Assembly (NCBI GenBank): GCA_023251135.1
Contig: JAHEZJ010000002.1
Span: 62,001-126,000, forward strand
From: Flavobacterium sp.
Lineage (GTDB): Bacteria > Bacteroidota > Bacteroidia > Flavobacteriales > Flavobacteriaceae
Direction of reading: 5' to 3'
Length of the DNA stretch: 64,000 nt
Below the pieces are notes generated by a model. It saw only the letters and a program-made list of their open reading frames with translations. It ran no database searches and was not told where the DNA came from. Positions 1-7,646 of this stretch are shown one piece after another (the stretch's first letter is position 1; each line of letters begins with the position of its first letter). A program made the translations under genes and the position numbers.

Positions 1-1
1 C

Positions 2-1306
2 AACAAGTTTATGCCAGTTCCAATTAAATTTGGAACCAGAACAGAGACCCTTCCAAAACCGGAAGATGCTCCTGAGGACTACGTAAATGAAACTGTTGAA
101 ATCGACAACATCATCAACAATCCAACTCCGGCATGGACAAAGCAACCAAGTGAATTATCTGACGAAGATTACAAAAACTTCTACAGAGAATTATACCCAA
201 TGCAGTTTGAAGACCCATTGTTCAACATCCACTTAAATGTAGATTATCCTTTTAACTTAACCGGAATTTTATACTTCCCTAAGTTAGGTTCGGACATGCA
301 GATTCAAAAAGATAAAATTCAATTGTACCAAAACCAGGTTTACGTTACCGACAACGTAGAAGGAATTGTACCTGAATTTTTAACGATGTTAAAAGGTGTT
401 ATCGACTCTCCGGACATTCCATTGAACGTTTCCCGTTCAGGACTACAAGCCGATGGTGCAGTTAAGAAAATCTCAAACTACATTACCCGTAAAGTAGCCG
501 ATAAACTAAAAGCTTTGTTTAACGAAAACCGTGCTGATTTTGAGCAAAAATGGAACGATATTAAAATCGTTTTAGAGTACGGAATGCTTTCTGAAGATAA
601 ATTCTACGAAAAAGCAGGTGCATTTGTATTGTATCCAACAGTAGATGATACTTACTTTACGCTTGAAGAATTAAAAGAAAAACTAAAAGAAAACCAAACC
701 GACAAAGACGGAAAACTGGTAATTCTTTATGCCGGAAACAAAGATGCACAGCACTCTTATATTGAAACAGCAAAAGAAAAGGGATACGAAGTATTACTTT
801 TAGATTCACCAATTATCTCACACTTAATTCAAAAAATTGAAGGTGATAACAGCGGTTTAACTTTTGTACGTGTCGATTCTGATCATATTGATAACCTGAT
901 TAAAAAAGAGGAAAACACTATCTCTAAGTTATCTGACGAAGAAAAAGAAACACTAAAAACTTCTTTAGAAACTTACATTCCTAAAGCATACTCGGTACAA
1001 CTGGAAGCAATGGACAGCCAGGCAGCTCCGTTTATCATCACGCAACCGGAATTTATGCGAAGAATGAAAGAAATGAGCCAGTCAGGTGGTGGTGGAATGT
1101 TTGGAATGGGCAATATGCCGGAAATGTACAATTTAATTGTAAACACCAATTCTGATTTAGCAACAAACATCCTGAACACAGAAGACAAAACACATCAGGA
1201 GCACTTGGTAAAACAAGCTTTAGATTTAGCGAAACTATCTCAAAACTTATTAAAAGGAGAAGCTTTAACGGCTTTTGTAAAAAGAAGTTTTGAAATGATC
1301 AAATAA
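2..1306 (+). CDS. htpG: Molecular chaperone HtpG (Hsp90), 3' part, 5' end outside the window
   Basis: Cytosolic ATP-dependent chaperone of the Hsp90 family. The frame is already open at base 2, ahead of the first ATG at 11, so the gene is cut by the window edge and the N-terminal ATPase domain is missing. The visible 434 residues cover the middle domain, including the conserved NVSRSGLQ stretch that corresponds to the Hsp90 catalytic-loop arginine region, and the C-terminal dimerisation domain. A Gly/Met-rich insert (GGGGMFGMGNMPEM) lies near residue 360 of the visible part, as in other Bacteroidota HtpG. A strong hairpin terminator follows 35 bp after the stop, so the gene ends its transcription unit. 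Confidence 0.95.
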   Translation, partial: NKFMPVPIKFGTRTETLPKPEDAPEDYVNETVEIDNIINNPTPAWTKQPSELSDEDYKNFYRELYPMQFEDPLFNIHLNVDYPFNLTGILYFPKLGSDMQIQKDKIQLYQNQVYVTDNVEGIVPEFLTMLKGVIDSPDIPLNVSRSGLQADGAVKKISNYITRKVADKLKALFNENRADFEQKWNDIKIVLEYGMLSEDKFYEKAGAFVLYPTVDDTYFTLEELKEKLKENQTDKDGKLVILYAGNKDAQHSYIETAKEKGYEVLLLDSPIISHLIQKIEGDNSGLTFVRVDSDHIDNLIKKEENTISKLSDEEKETLKTSLETYIPKAYSVQLEAMDSQAAPFIITQPEFMRRMKEMSQSGGGGMFGMGNMPEMYNLIVNTNSDLATNILNTEDKTHQEHLVKQALDLAKLSQNLLKGEALTAFVKRSFEMIK

Positions 1307-1678
1307 AACTTTTCACCAAATAAGTTTTTAATACTAAAAGAAGCCCCGTAAGTACAACTTACGGGGCTTTTTACATCACAAACAACAAGAAAACACTCAA
1401 AATCAAGTATTTATACGTATTTCGATTTTAAAAAAAACACCTAATTTTAATAGTCCTTTTTTTAATCTGCCAATCAAGCAAAGACTTCCCTAATCTCATA
1501 AAAATAATCAAACACGGCACCATCACATAAAACAGACATTACCATAAATTGCAAATAGATTTTATACTTCATATAACAATTCTTGAATCAGCCAATTGTT
1601 TTCAAGCCTATAGATTTAATTTTCAAATCATTAAAAAAAGTACTTTTTAATTAATTGTTTAACTTTAAACAAAATCCA
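1307..1678. other. Intergenic region of 372 bp
   Basis: It contains the htpG terminator (1341-1372). The remaining 300 bp are AT-rich and I see no gene, RNA or repeat in them. No good TAnnTTTG promoter motif is visible ahead of the next gene. Confidence 0.6.
1341..1372 (+). terminator. Rho-independent terminator of htpG
   Basis: Perfect 13-bp stem (arms 1341-1353 and 1357-1369) with an ACA loop, a GC-rich core (GCCCCGTAAGT) and a T-run at 1368-1372. Confidence 0.9.
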
Positions 1679-2923
1679 ATGTCAAGTAAAATAGGAATCT
1701 ATATAACCGGTCTTGGGCAATCTGCAAACAACGAATCAATAGAAAAATATGCCGAAAGACTTAGAAATGAATTAAGTTACAAATCAGAAGGCACAACCTA
1801 TATAACTAAAATTGAAAAGACTCTTTACCATCCTGATAAAGAAACTACAGTTGTGAGTATTTTTAGAAAAGATAAAAATGAGGTTGATAAAAAAAAAGTC
1901 CTTATTTATAAAATATATGATTTCCCCTATCACAAAATCCTAACTGACCGATTCCAACATTATAACATCATTGTAAAAAATCTTATTCTATTCGGTTTAA
2001 TTCTAAAAAAAATTCCACAAATCATAGCACGTCTCTTTATCAGAAATGGTTTCGATCAACCCGTACAGACCTTTTACGCTTTCTTGATTTTATTCACAGT
2101 ATCTGCCTGTATCTTACTTTTAATTCCCGGCTGTATTGAGTTAATCATTAACACTACTGAAGACAATAAAACAATTGTAGATACTATAAATAAAATCCCC
2201 AAATCTCTTGGTTTGAATTATCACATCACTCCTTGCACGATTCATAATCTTGCAGAAACTGGAAAAAAAATACTTTCTATTACAACTTTACTACTCCTTT
2301 TTGTTCCACAATCCAAAACCATTATCACCTCTCTTGCTACAGAGTTCTCCTGTGTCGACAGCTATATCGTAGACGGAGAACAAAGCCAGATTCTATTGGG
2401 AAATCTAGACTTATTAGTAGAACACATTGCAGAAAAAGAACCCGATTGTGAAATCCATTTCCATACCTATAGCTTTGGAAGTATTCTAGCCATAGATGCG
2501 CTTTTTCCAATAGCAGAAATCCCACCATCAAGCCAAATTCAGAAATTAACCAAATTACTGATTACCATAGGAAATCCATTTGAATTTATCGACGCTTATT
2601 ACCCTTCTTTCTATCGCAAAAGATGTGCTGTCATGAGTAGCAAACTAACATGGCTAAACGTCTATTCTGTTTCAGATGTTTTTGCTACCAATTACAGAAG
2701 AGACGATCATAGAGGTAAAGCTGAATTTGGAATCAAAGATATCCCTATCATCCCTGAAAACATCAATTATGAAATTACCTCTGACCGAACCGGTCTAATA
2801 GCTTTTTTTTCATTAAACAGTATGAAAATGCACAGATGCTATTGGGATTCTTCAACAATAGGACAGAGTTGTATAAAAGTAATACTACCCACTCTGTTAG
2901 AGAAAAAATTAATCACCACCTAA
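1679..2923 (+). CDS. Uncharacterised membrane protein with a serine-hydrolase-like motif
   Basis: A 414-residue protein that I do not recognise as a named family. Two hydrophobic segments (about residues 131-157 and 197-210) suggest membrane attachment. The C-terminal half contains HFHTYSFGSILAIDAL, which resembles the nucleophile elbow of alpha/beta hydrolases (x-x-Ser265-x-Gly) followed by a helix. An Asp (SVSD, about 333) and a His (KMHRCYW, about 385) follow in the order expected for a catalytic triad. The N-terminus (IGIYITGLGQS) looks like a first beta strand with an oxyanion loop. Lipase or esterase activity is inference only. The ATG at 1679 is preferred over an in-frame TTG at 1655. 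It stands alone, with a terminator just downstream. Confidence 0.7.
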   Translation: MSSKIGIYITGLGQSANNESIEKYAERLRNELSYKSEGTTYITKIEKTLYHPDKETTVVSIFRKDKNEVDKKKVLIYKIYDFPYHKILTDRFQHYNIIVKNLILFGLILKKIPQIIARLFIRNGFDQPVQTFYAFLILFTVSACILLLIPGCIELIINTTEDNKTIVDTINKIPKSLGLNYHITPCTIHNLAETGKKILSITTLLLLFVPQSKTIITSLATEFSCVDSYIVDGEQSQILLGNLDLLVEHIAEKEPDCEIHFHTYSFGSILAIDALFPIAEIPPSSQIQKLTKLLITIGNPFEFIDAYYPSFYRKRCAVMSSKLTWLNVYSVSDVFATNYRRDDHRGKAEFGIKDIPIIPENINYEITSDRTGLIAFFSLNSMKMHRCYWDSSTIGQSCIKVILPTLLEKKLITT

Positions 2924-2950
2924 AATTAACGACCAATAAAGCAGCTGTAG

Positions 2951-2981
2951 ATCCTGCAAGCTCAAGCTTACAGGATTTTTT
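2951..2981 (+). terminator. Rho-independent terminator
   Basis: 12-bp stem with one mismatch (arms 2951-2962 and 2965-2976, 2-nt loop) and a T-run at 2976-2981, 27 bp after the hydrolase-like gene. Confidence 0.75.
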
Positions 2982-3002
2982 AGTATGATTCATTTTTTTT
3001 AT

Positions 3003-3010
3003 TACATTTG
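3003..3010 (+). promoter_or_regulatory. Bacteroidota promoter -7 element
   Basis: TACATTTG matches TAnnTTTG exactly and lies 36 bp before the ATG of the lipoprotein gene. No clear TTG is seen at -33. Confidence 0.5.
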
Positions 3011-3046
3011 AAAGCCTTTTAATCTAATCAAAAACAAAAAACTACT

Positions 3047-3874
3047 ATGAAAAAAACGATCTTTTCATTACTAATCCTTTGCGGAACAGCACTAACCTAC
3101 ATTTCCTGTTCAAACAACGATGACACAAGCAATCAATCCGACGTATCTACCGTTGGAGCGTCTATTGCCATTGATGCCACAAACGAAATGGACATTAAAA
3201 CCGGATTAATTGTTTCAGCAAAAAACACGACTACCACAAAGTCGAATGAAACTACACCCGGCATTTGTGCGACAATTACAATTGCGCAACAAAACGCGAC
3301 CTCTTATCCGAAAGTATTTACGGTTGATTACGGAACAGCTGGCTGTGCTGACAACCAAATAACCCGAAAAGGAAAATTAAAAATCACGCTTTCCGGTCCG
3401 ATAATTACAACCGGAAGCAAAATGACAATCGAAAGAATCGACTATTCTATTAATGGAGTAAAACTGGAAGGAACAATCGAATACACCAACACTACAACGG
3501 TGGCAACTGTACCACAATGGACCCGAAAAGTGACCAATGGAAAATTTACCGATTTAATAGGCAGAGTTTATCTAAGCTCCGGAAACTGGACTGTAAAACA
3601 AACTACGGGTGTTGACACTCCATATGTTTTAGAAGACAATACTTATGAAATGACTGAAGGAAACCATACCATTACCACTTCCAGTGGAACGACCTTAACG
3701 CTAACCGTTCAGGAATCACTGATAAAAAAATACGCTTGCGAATTTGTATCCAAAGGAAAACTAAAAGTTCAGGGTGGCTTACTTAACGGAGTAGTTGATT
3801 ATGGCAATAATGAGTGCGATGGCAAATTTACTTATACACACGAAAACGGAACCGCATACAACCTCAGTATGTAA
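3047..3874 (+). CDS. Secreted lipoprotein of unknown function
   Basis: A 275-residue protein with a lipoprotein signal peptide: Lys-Lys, a hydrophobic core, then a lipobox ending in YISC (Cys21). A Ser/Asn/Asp-rich linker (SNNDDTSNQSD) follows. The remainder is rich in Thr, Gly and alternating hydrophobic residues, suggesting an all-beta fold, with four cysteines (CATI, GCAD, YACE, NECD) that could form disulfides. No catalytic motif or named family is recognised. It has its own -7 promoter element and a terminator, so it appears monocistronic. It is likely anchored in the outer membrane; the acidic linker resembles the lipoprotein export signals known in Bacteroidota. Confidence 0.8.
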   Translation: MKKTIFSLLILCGTALTYISCSNNDDTSNQSDVSTVGASIAIDATNEMDIKTGLIVSAKNTTTTKSNETTPGICATITIAQQNATSYPKVFTVDYGTAGCADNQITRKGKLKITLSGPIITTGSKMTIERIDYSINGVKLEGTIEYTNTTTVATVPQWTRKVTNGKFTDLIGRVYLSSGNWTVKQTTGVDTPYVLEDNTYEMTEGNHTITTSSGTTLTLTVQESLIKKYACEFVSKGKLKVQGGLLNGVVDYGNNECDGKFTYTHENGTAYNLSM

Positions 3875-3896
3875 TCCCTTTTTTCTTAAAAATATC

Positions 3897-3933
3897 AAAT
3901 CCCAATTTAGAAATAGATTGGGATTTATTTTTT
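3897..3933 (+). terminator. Rho-independent terminator
   Basis: Perfect 10-bp stem AAATCCCAAT / ATTGGGATTT (arms 3897-3906 and 3917-3926), with a T-rich tail to 3933, 22 bp after the lipoprotein gene. Confidence 0.75.
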
Positions 3934-4004
3934 CGCAAAATTTAAATACTACCTCATTACATTCAAACTATTTTCTTTATTTTGCAGCAAAATCTAAAAA
4001 ACCA

Positions 4005-4721
4005 ATGAAAAAATCAATTATTGCTTTTGTTACACTTGCTCTATTGGCATCATGCAGCAAAAAAGAATCAACTGACGGTTTGCACCTTACAGGAAATATA
4101 AAAGGATTAAAAAACGGAACTTTATACATTCAGAGAATCGTTGACACCACACTTGTTGCTATTGACAGCATCAAAATAGACGGAAATTCTTCATTTGAAA
4201 GCAACATAAAACTAGAGTCACCTGAAATGCTTTATTTATTCCTGGACCGTGGAGTAACCAATTCATTGGACAACAATGTTATGTTTTTTGCTGAACCGGG
4301 AAACATTAATATCGATACGAACCTGGATAATTTTATCTATGGAGCAAAAATTACAGGATCTAAGAATCAGGAATTATACGAAGAATACAAAAAGATCAAT
4401 TCCCGATTTAACGACGAAAGTCTTGCAATGGTCGAATCTCGCTTTAAAGCTGTAAAAAGACAAGATCAAAAAGCGATTGACAGCATCAACATCAAACAGG
4501 AGTCTAACATCAAAAGAAAGTACTTATACGCTACCAACTTTGCCCTTAACAACAAAGATCACGAAATAGCCCCTTATATTGCTTTAGCTGAGATTTACGA
4601 CATCAATGTTAAGTTTCTGGATACGATTCAAAAATCGATGACGCCAAAAGTAGCAAGTTCGCTATACGGTAAAAAATTAACGAAATACATTGCTGACATC
4701 AAAAAAGAGCAACAAAAATAA
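4005..4721 (+). CDS. DUF4369 domain-containing lipoprotein
   Basis: A 238-residue lipoprotein with signal sequence MKKSIIAFVTLALLASC (lipobox LASC, Cys17). Residues about 25-115 carry the pattern GxIKGLKNGTLYIQRI ... DSIKIDGNSSFE, typical of DUF4369, an Ig-like domain common at the N-terminus of Bacteroidota envelope proteins and of thioredoxin-like lipoproteins. A helical, charged C-terminal half follows; no thioredoxin CxxC is present. The start at 4005 is set by the signal peptide; the frame is open further upstream into the preceding gene, but that extension has no signal. Its function is not known. A strong bidirectional hairpin follows the stop. Confidence 0.85.
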   Translation: MKKSIIAFVTLALLASCSKKESTDGLHLTGNIKGLKNGTLYIQRIVDTTLVAIDSIKIDGNSSFESNIKLESPEMLYLFLDRGVTNSLDNNVMFFAEPGNINIDTNLDNFIYGAKITGSKNQELYEEYKKINSRFNDESLAMVESRFKAVKRQDQKAIDSINIKQESNIKRKYLYATNFALNNKDHEIAPYIALAEIYDINVKFLDTIQKSMTPKVASSLYGKKLTKYIADIKKEQQK

Positions 4722-4731
4722 ATTCCCATAA

Positions 4732-4763
4732 AAAATGTCCTGACTATTCAGGACATTTTTTTT
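4732..4763. terminator. Bidirectional terminator between convergent genes
   Basis: Perfect 12-bp stem (arms 4732-4743 and 4748-4759, loop CTAT) flanked by an A-run on the left and a T-run (4756-4763) on the right. It can serve the DUF4369 gene (+) and the DUF5362 gene (-). Confidence 0.85.
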
Positions 4764-4839
4764 AGCTTAAATTTTCAGTCAATCGATTGACCGAAATCTT
4801 ATAATACGGAATTTACGAAACTGTATATTCCTCCTATAC

Positions 4840-5298
4840 TTATCTTCCAAGCAGCGCACCCAGAATTCCAAACACAAATATAAGTCCGTATAATGCTAAA
4901 ATCGCCAGCATAAAAATACCTACAAACTTATAATGTGATTTAAGATACCCCAAAGAATTCGTCAACAGCTCCGAGTCGTTATCCCTAAAAGCCCTCTTCG
5001 TATTTACCGCAAACTTGTACAGATAATACACCGGGAAGAAATAAATCGCCGCAATAAAAACATAGAAAAATCCCATCATCGCTCCAAACGAGCCTCCGAA
5101 TGCTCCCATTCCGGCCATACTGTTACCCATTGCAGAAAAAATAGTTCCGGCAAAAACAGCGATTAAAATCATTAATCCAATCCCTACAAACCCTAAAATA
5201 GACAAAAAATAAGCCCATTTAGCGGTTTCCTTTAAAAAGTCTTTCGCAGTTTGGTCAAGCTGCAACTCAAATTTTTCAAAAACTGACGTTTCTTCCAT
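4840..5298 (-). CDS. DUF5362 family membrane protein
   Basis: A 152-residue inner-membrane protein. After a soluble N-terminus (about residues 1-28) there are hydrophobic segments at about 29-53, a Gly/Met/Ala-rich stretch followed by 74-95, and 125-148. A cytoplasmic loop lies between (NTKRAFRDNDSELLTNSLGYLKSHYKFVG). The pattern, with the conserved NTKRAF...L..SL..LK.HYK.VGI block, matches the DUF5362 proteins of Bacteroidota. Function is unknown. A -7 element lies 27 bp upstream, and a shared terminator separates it from the convergent lipoprotein gene. Confidence 0.8.
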   Translation of the reverse strand: MEETSVFEKFELQLDQTAKDFLKETAKWAYFLSILGFVGIGLMILIAVFAGTIFSAMGNSMAGMGAFGGSFGAMMGFFYVFIAAIYFFPVYYLYKFAVNTKRAFRDNDSELLTNSLGYLKSHYKFVGIFMLAILALYGLIFVFGILGALLGR

Positions 5299-5619
5299 TT
5301 TTAATTTGTTTTTTGGTTAAGTAACAAACATAAGAAAAATAGTGTTACGATATCTTTAAAAGAAACACTACCACTTTAATTAACAAAATTGAAATCAACA
5401 CAAAATGTGGTGGAGAAATATAAAAATCTAGCCACTGACTGCTCTTTGACAAGATCGAATTTTAGTCTAACCTAAGATTAATTTTACAATCGGATGATTT
5501 GTCAAATCCGAATAATTGACTTACTTTAGTCCCTAAACTACTCTTGCAGAGGAAGATTTCCGGTAATCATCACACCGAATCAACTTCAGTATTAAAAAAC
5601 GACAGTAACGATAATTTCT
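5299..5619. other. Divergent intergenic region of 321 bp
   Basis: It separates the divergent DUF5362 and serine-hydrolase genes. It holds the minus-strand -7 element at 5325-5332 and an imperfect inverted repeat near 5492-5512 (CGGAT...AAATCCG). No convincing plus-strand promoter or small gene is visible. Confidence 0.55.
5325..5332 (-). promoter_or_regulatory. -7 promoter element of the DUF5362 gene
   Basis: On the minus strand the sequence is TATGTTTG, an exact TAnnTTTG, 27 bp upstream of the ATG. No TTG is at the expected -33 distance. Confidence 0.5.
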
Positions 5620-6681
5620 ATGAAACGAATTTTTAATTTTTTACCATTTATCTTCTCCGTACTTTTTGTTAGCTCTAATTCATATGGACAACAAAAAGAC
5701 AATTATTCTGCTAAAATTGACAGCTTAATTCAACTTACAAACCCAAGAAACTTTAACGGTGTTGTATTAATAACACAAAAAGGGAAGATAAAATACTCCA
5801 AGGCTTTTGGCTATTCTGATATCGAAAAGAAAACACCATTGACACTAAAAGACAATTTCAGAATTCAGTCCAATACCAAACAAATTACAGCGGTACTAGT
5901 TTTAAAAGAGGTTGAGAAAGGAAAAATAGACCTGGAAAAACCAATTAAAAAATACTTACCTGAATTGCAACAAACATGGGCAGATACAGTAACAGTTCAT
6001 CAACTACTCAATATGTCTTCCGGAATAGTATCCTTAGACAAACCCTTACGATTTAAACCCGGAACTGACTTCTATTACAGTAATCCTGGATATGGATTAT
6101 TAGGACGACTGATTGAAAAAGTTACAGCTAAAAAATTTACTGAGGCAGCCAACAGTCTGTTTAAAGACTTAGGAATGAAAAACACCTATTGCTATGAAAT
6201 GAATAAAGTCAATCCAAATCTTATAAATGGATACTGGCATACAAAAGATTCAATTGAGGTCGTAAATTTTAACAACATGAAGTTTACGGATCAATCCTGG
6301 GCAAACTTTATCCCTACGGGAGGAATCATTTCTAATGTAACTGATTTAAACATCTGGGACACCAAACTTCACAAGGGCAAAATATTACAACCAAAATCTT
6401 ATTATGCTATGACAAATTCGACCGTTGCAGAATCTGATTTAACCTTTGGTGAAACAAAATCAAATTACGGTTATGGAGTTAATATAAATGGAGAAAAGCA
6501 ATATAAATACATTGGTCATGCCGGAAGAGGAATAGGATTTGTAAGTCTTAAATTTTATTTCCCAGAAAAGGATTTGGACGTAATTATTTTGGAAAACATT
6601 TATAGCAGGGATGATACTATTGTTTACCATTTCGAAAAAAGCATAAGACAAATTATCATGAAAAGTACACTAGCAAAATAA
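5620..6681 (+). CDS. Secreted serine hydrolase, class C beta-lactamase family
   Basis: A 353-residue protein with a signal peptide (about residues 1-23, ending SYG-QQ), so it acts in the periplasm or outside the cell. The three motifs of the beta-lactamase / penicillin-binding fold are present: SxxK (SNTK, Ser84-Lys87), YxN (YSN, 153-155) and an HxG third box (HAG, 300-302) in place of KTG. HxG is typical of the esterase, D-aminopeptidase and unassigned members (COG1680), not of true beta-lactamases. The substrate could be a peptide or ester and cannot be told from sequence. It is monocistronic. Confidence 0.85.
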   Translation: MKRIFNFLPFIFSVLFVSSNSYGQQKDNYSAKIDSLIQLTNPRNFNGVVLITQKGKIKYSKAFGYSDIEKKTPLTLKDNFRIQSNTKQITAVLVLKEVEKGKIDLEKPIKKYLPELQQTWADTVTVHQLLNMSSGIVSLDKPLRFKPGTDFYYSNPGYGLLGRLIEKVTAKKFTEAANSLFKDLGMKNTYCYEMNKVNPNLINGYWHTKDSIEVVNFNNMKFTDQSWANFIPTGGIISNVTDLNIWDTKLHKGKILQPKSYYAMTNSTVAESDLTFGETKSNYGYGVNINGEKQYKYIGHAGRGIGFVSLKFYFPEKDLDVIILENIYSRDDTIVYHFEKSIRQIIMKSTLAK

Positions 6682-6954
6682 CACCTACTGGCAACACAGG
6701 TTTTATGTTCATGTTGTGGGGTTTTGGGAAAAATTTAAAGTTTTAAAGTCAGTCCAAAACCTAAAGTTTCGGATTCTTTAATCCGCTACAATGGAAAAAC
6801 CTGAAACCCCTATATACAATAGCGCACTGTTCAAATGAAGCCGTTAAAAACAACGGAATATAGCTTATAAGAAGTGGAAATTTAGAACCTCACAACCAGA
6901 TTGCAAAAATCGACCTGATCCCTAACCTCCACTTTACATATTTCGTTTAAGAGC

Positions 6955-6987
6955 AAAAAAAAACCACCACTAAAAAGTGATGGTTTT
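6955..6987 (-). terminator. Terminator of tRNA-Thr copy 1
   Basis: On the minus strand, a 12-bp stem with one G-U pair (arms 6987-6976 and 6971-6960), a 4-nt loop and a U-run read from the A-run at 6955-6963. It lies just 3' of the tRNA. Confidence 0.85.
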
Positions 6988-6993
6988 CCGTTG

Positions 6994-7067
6994 AGCCGGC
7001 GGAGGGACTCGAACCCACGACCTGCTGATTACAAATCAGCTGCTCTAGCCAACTGAGCTACGCTGGC
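6994..7067 (-). tRNA. tRNA-Thr (anticodon TGT), copy 1
   Basis: A 74-nt cloverleaf on the minus strand beginning GCCAGCGTAGCTCAG. The anticodon stem-loop is CTGAT-TTTGTAA-ATCAG with anticodon TGT (reads ACA), and the T-arm contains GGTTCGAGTCC. The 3' CCA is not encoded. The acceptor stem has an A4-C69 mismatch (5' GCCAGCG against 3' strand CGCCGGC), the same as in copy 2. Confidence 0.95.
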
Positions 7068-7082
7068 GACTCATTACGGGTG

Positions 7083-7113
7083 CAAATATAAAATGGATTT
7101 TTTAATTTTCCAA
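7083..7113 (-). promoter_or_regulatory. Promoter of tRNA-Thr copy 1
   Basis: On the minus strand: TTG (complement of 7111-7113), a 20-nt spacer, then TATATTTG (complement of 7083-7090). This is a full match to the Bacteroidota consensus. The tRNA begins 15 nt downstream of the -7 element. Confidence 0.8.
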
Positions 7114-7137
7114 AATTAATTTACTGCTTATTTTATT

Positions 7138-7166
7138 AAAAAACCACCACTAAAAGTGATGGTTTT
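7138..7166 (-). terminator. Terminator of tRNA-Thr copy 2
   Basis: Same hairpin as copy 1 (arms 7166-7155 and 7151-7140) with a 3-nt loop, followed on the minus strand by a shorter U-run (A-run 7138-7143). Confidence 0.8.
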
Positions 7167-7170
7167 GTTG

Positions 7171-7244
7171 AGCCGGCGGAGGGACTCGAACCCACGACCT
7201 GCTGATTACAAATCAGCTGCTCTAGCCAACTGAGCTACGCTGGC
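7171..7244 (-). tRNA. tRNA-Thr (anticodon TGT), copy 2
   Basis: Identical in sequence to copy 1, including anticodon TGT and the A4-C69 acceptor-stem mismatch. It lies 177 bp away in the same orientation, with its own promoter and terminator. Confidence 0.95.
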
Positions 7245-7259
7245 GACTCATTACGGGTG

Positions 7260-7289
7260 CAAATATAAAGCGGTTTTTCGTTTTACCAA
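7260..7289 (-). promoter_or_regulatory. Promoter of tRNA-Thr copy 2
   Basis: On the minus strand: TTG (complement of 7287-7289), a 19-nt spacer, then TATATTTG (complement of 7260-7267), a full consensus match. Confidence 0.8.
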
Positions 7290-7322
7290 AATAAATTTGC
7301 ACTTTTTTATACTTTTTTTTGC

Positions 7323-7589
7323 TTACAATTCGTTGATTTTAGCAATCAATTGATTAGCAGTTTCTTCCAATTCAACGTTGATTTGTTTGAAGTGTGCTTT
7401 TTTGTTTTCAACGTTCTTAGCATTTACTTTTGTGATCAAAGTATCAAATGCAGCAATAGCCTGATCGATCAAAGCATTCGTTTCCGGAGTAGGATTTCCT
7501 GTTGTTGACATTTCAAACAAGTAAATTGCCTCAATAATATCTCCTAATACAAAATTGATGTCTTTCTTTAAGTTTTTAACGTTTGCCAT
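7323..7589 (-). CDS. Conserved small helical protein of unknown function
   Basis: An 88-residue, predicted all-helical soluble protein beginning MANVKNLKKDINFV. It is acidic to neutral, without cysteines or a signal peptide. I do not recognise a named domain; the composition suggests a small cytoplasmic helical bundle. The ATG at 7589 is preferred over an in-frame upstream start that would add a Lys/Ile-rich, low-complexity extension lying inside the leader. A TAnnTTTG element 28 bp upstream supports independent transcription from the adjacent manA operon. Confidence 0.75.
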   Translation of the reverse strand: MANVKNLKKDINFVLGDIIEAIYLFEMSTTGNPTPETNALIDQAIAAFDTLITKVNAKNVENKKAHFKQINVELEETANQLIAKINEL

Positions 7590-7616
7590 TTTTATTTTTA
7601 TTTTAATTTGCGACTG

Positions 7617-7624
7617 CAAAAGTA
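7617..7624 (-). promoter_or_regulatory. -7 promoter element of the 88-residue protein gene
   Basis: The minus strand reads TACTTTTG, an exact TAnnTTTG, 28 bp before the ATG at 7589. No TTG is at the -33 distance. Confidence 0.5.
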
Positions 7625-7646
7625 CACATTATCTTTTTATTACGCG

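Larger units (their letters stand above)
6955..7092 (-). repeat. Tandem tRNA-Thr transcription unit, copy 1
   Basis: A unit of about 135 bp (terminator, tRNA, leader and -7 element) that is almost identical to 7138-7269. Differences are limited to the A-run, the terminator loop length (AAAA against AAA between the arms), and two bases between terminator and tRNA. Confidence 0.85.
7138..7269 (-). repeat. Tandem tRNA-Thr transcription unit, copy 2
   Basis: Near-identical partner of the unit at 6955-7092. The tRNA, leader and -7 element are identical; similarity is lost upstream of the -7 element, where the two -33 regions differ. Confidence 0.85.

Noticed and set aside
2337..2531. Antisense frame inside the hydrolase-like gene, and similar antisense frames in other genes
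   Set aside because: They overlap well-supported genes, lack promoters and show no protein-like composition.
3795..4004. Longer frame upstream of the DUF4369 lipoprotein
   Set aside because: It overlaps the preceding gene and its terminator, and would bury the lipoprotein signal peptide.
6955..7269. Tandem tRNA genes as an integration site of a mobile element
   Set aside because: No integrase, direct att repeat beyond the tRNA units, or foreign gene lies next to them.
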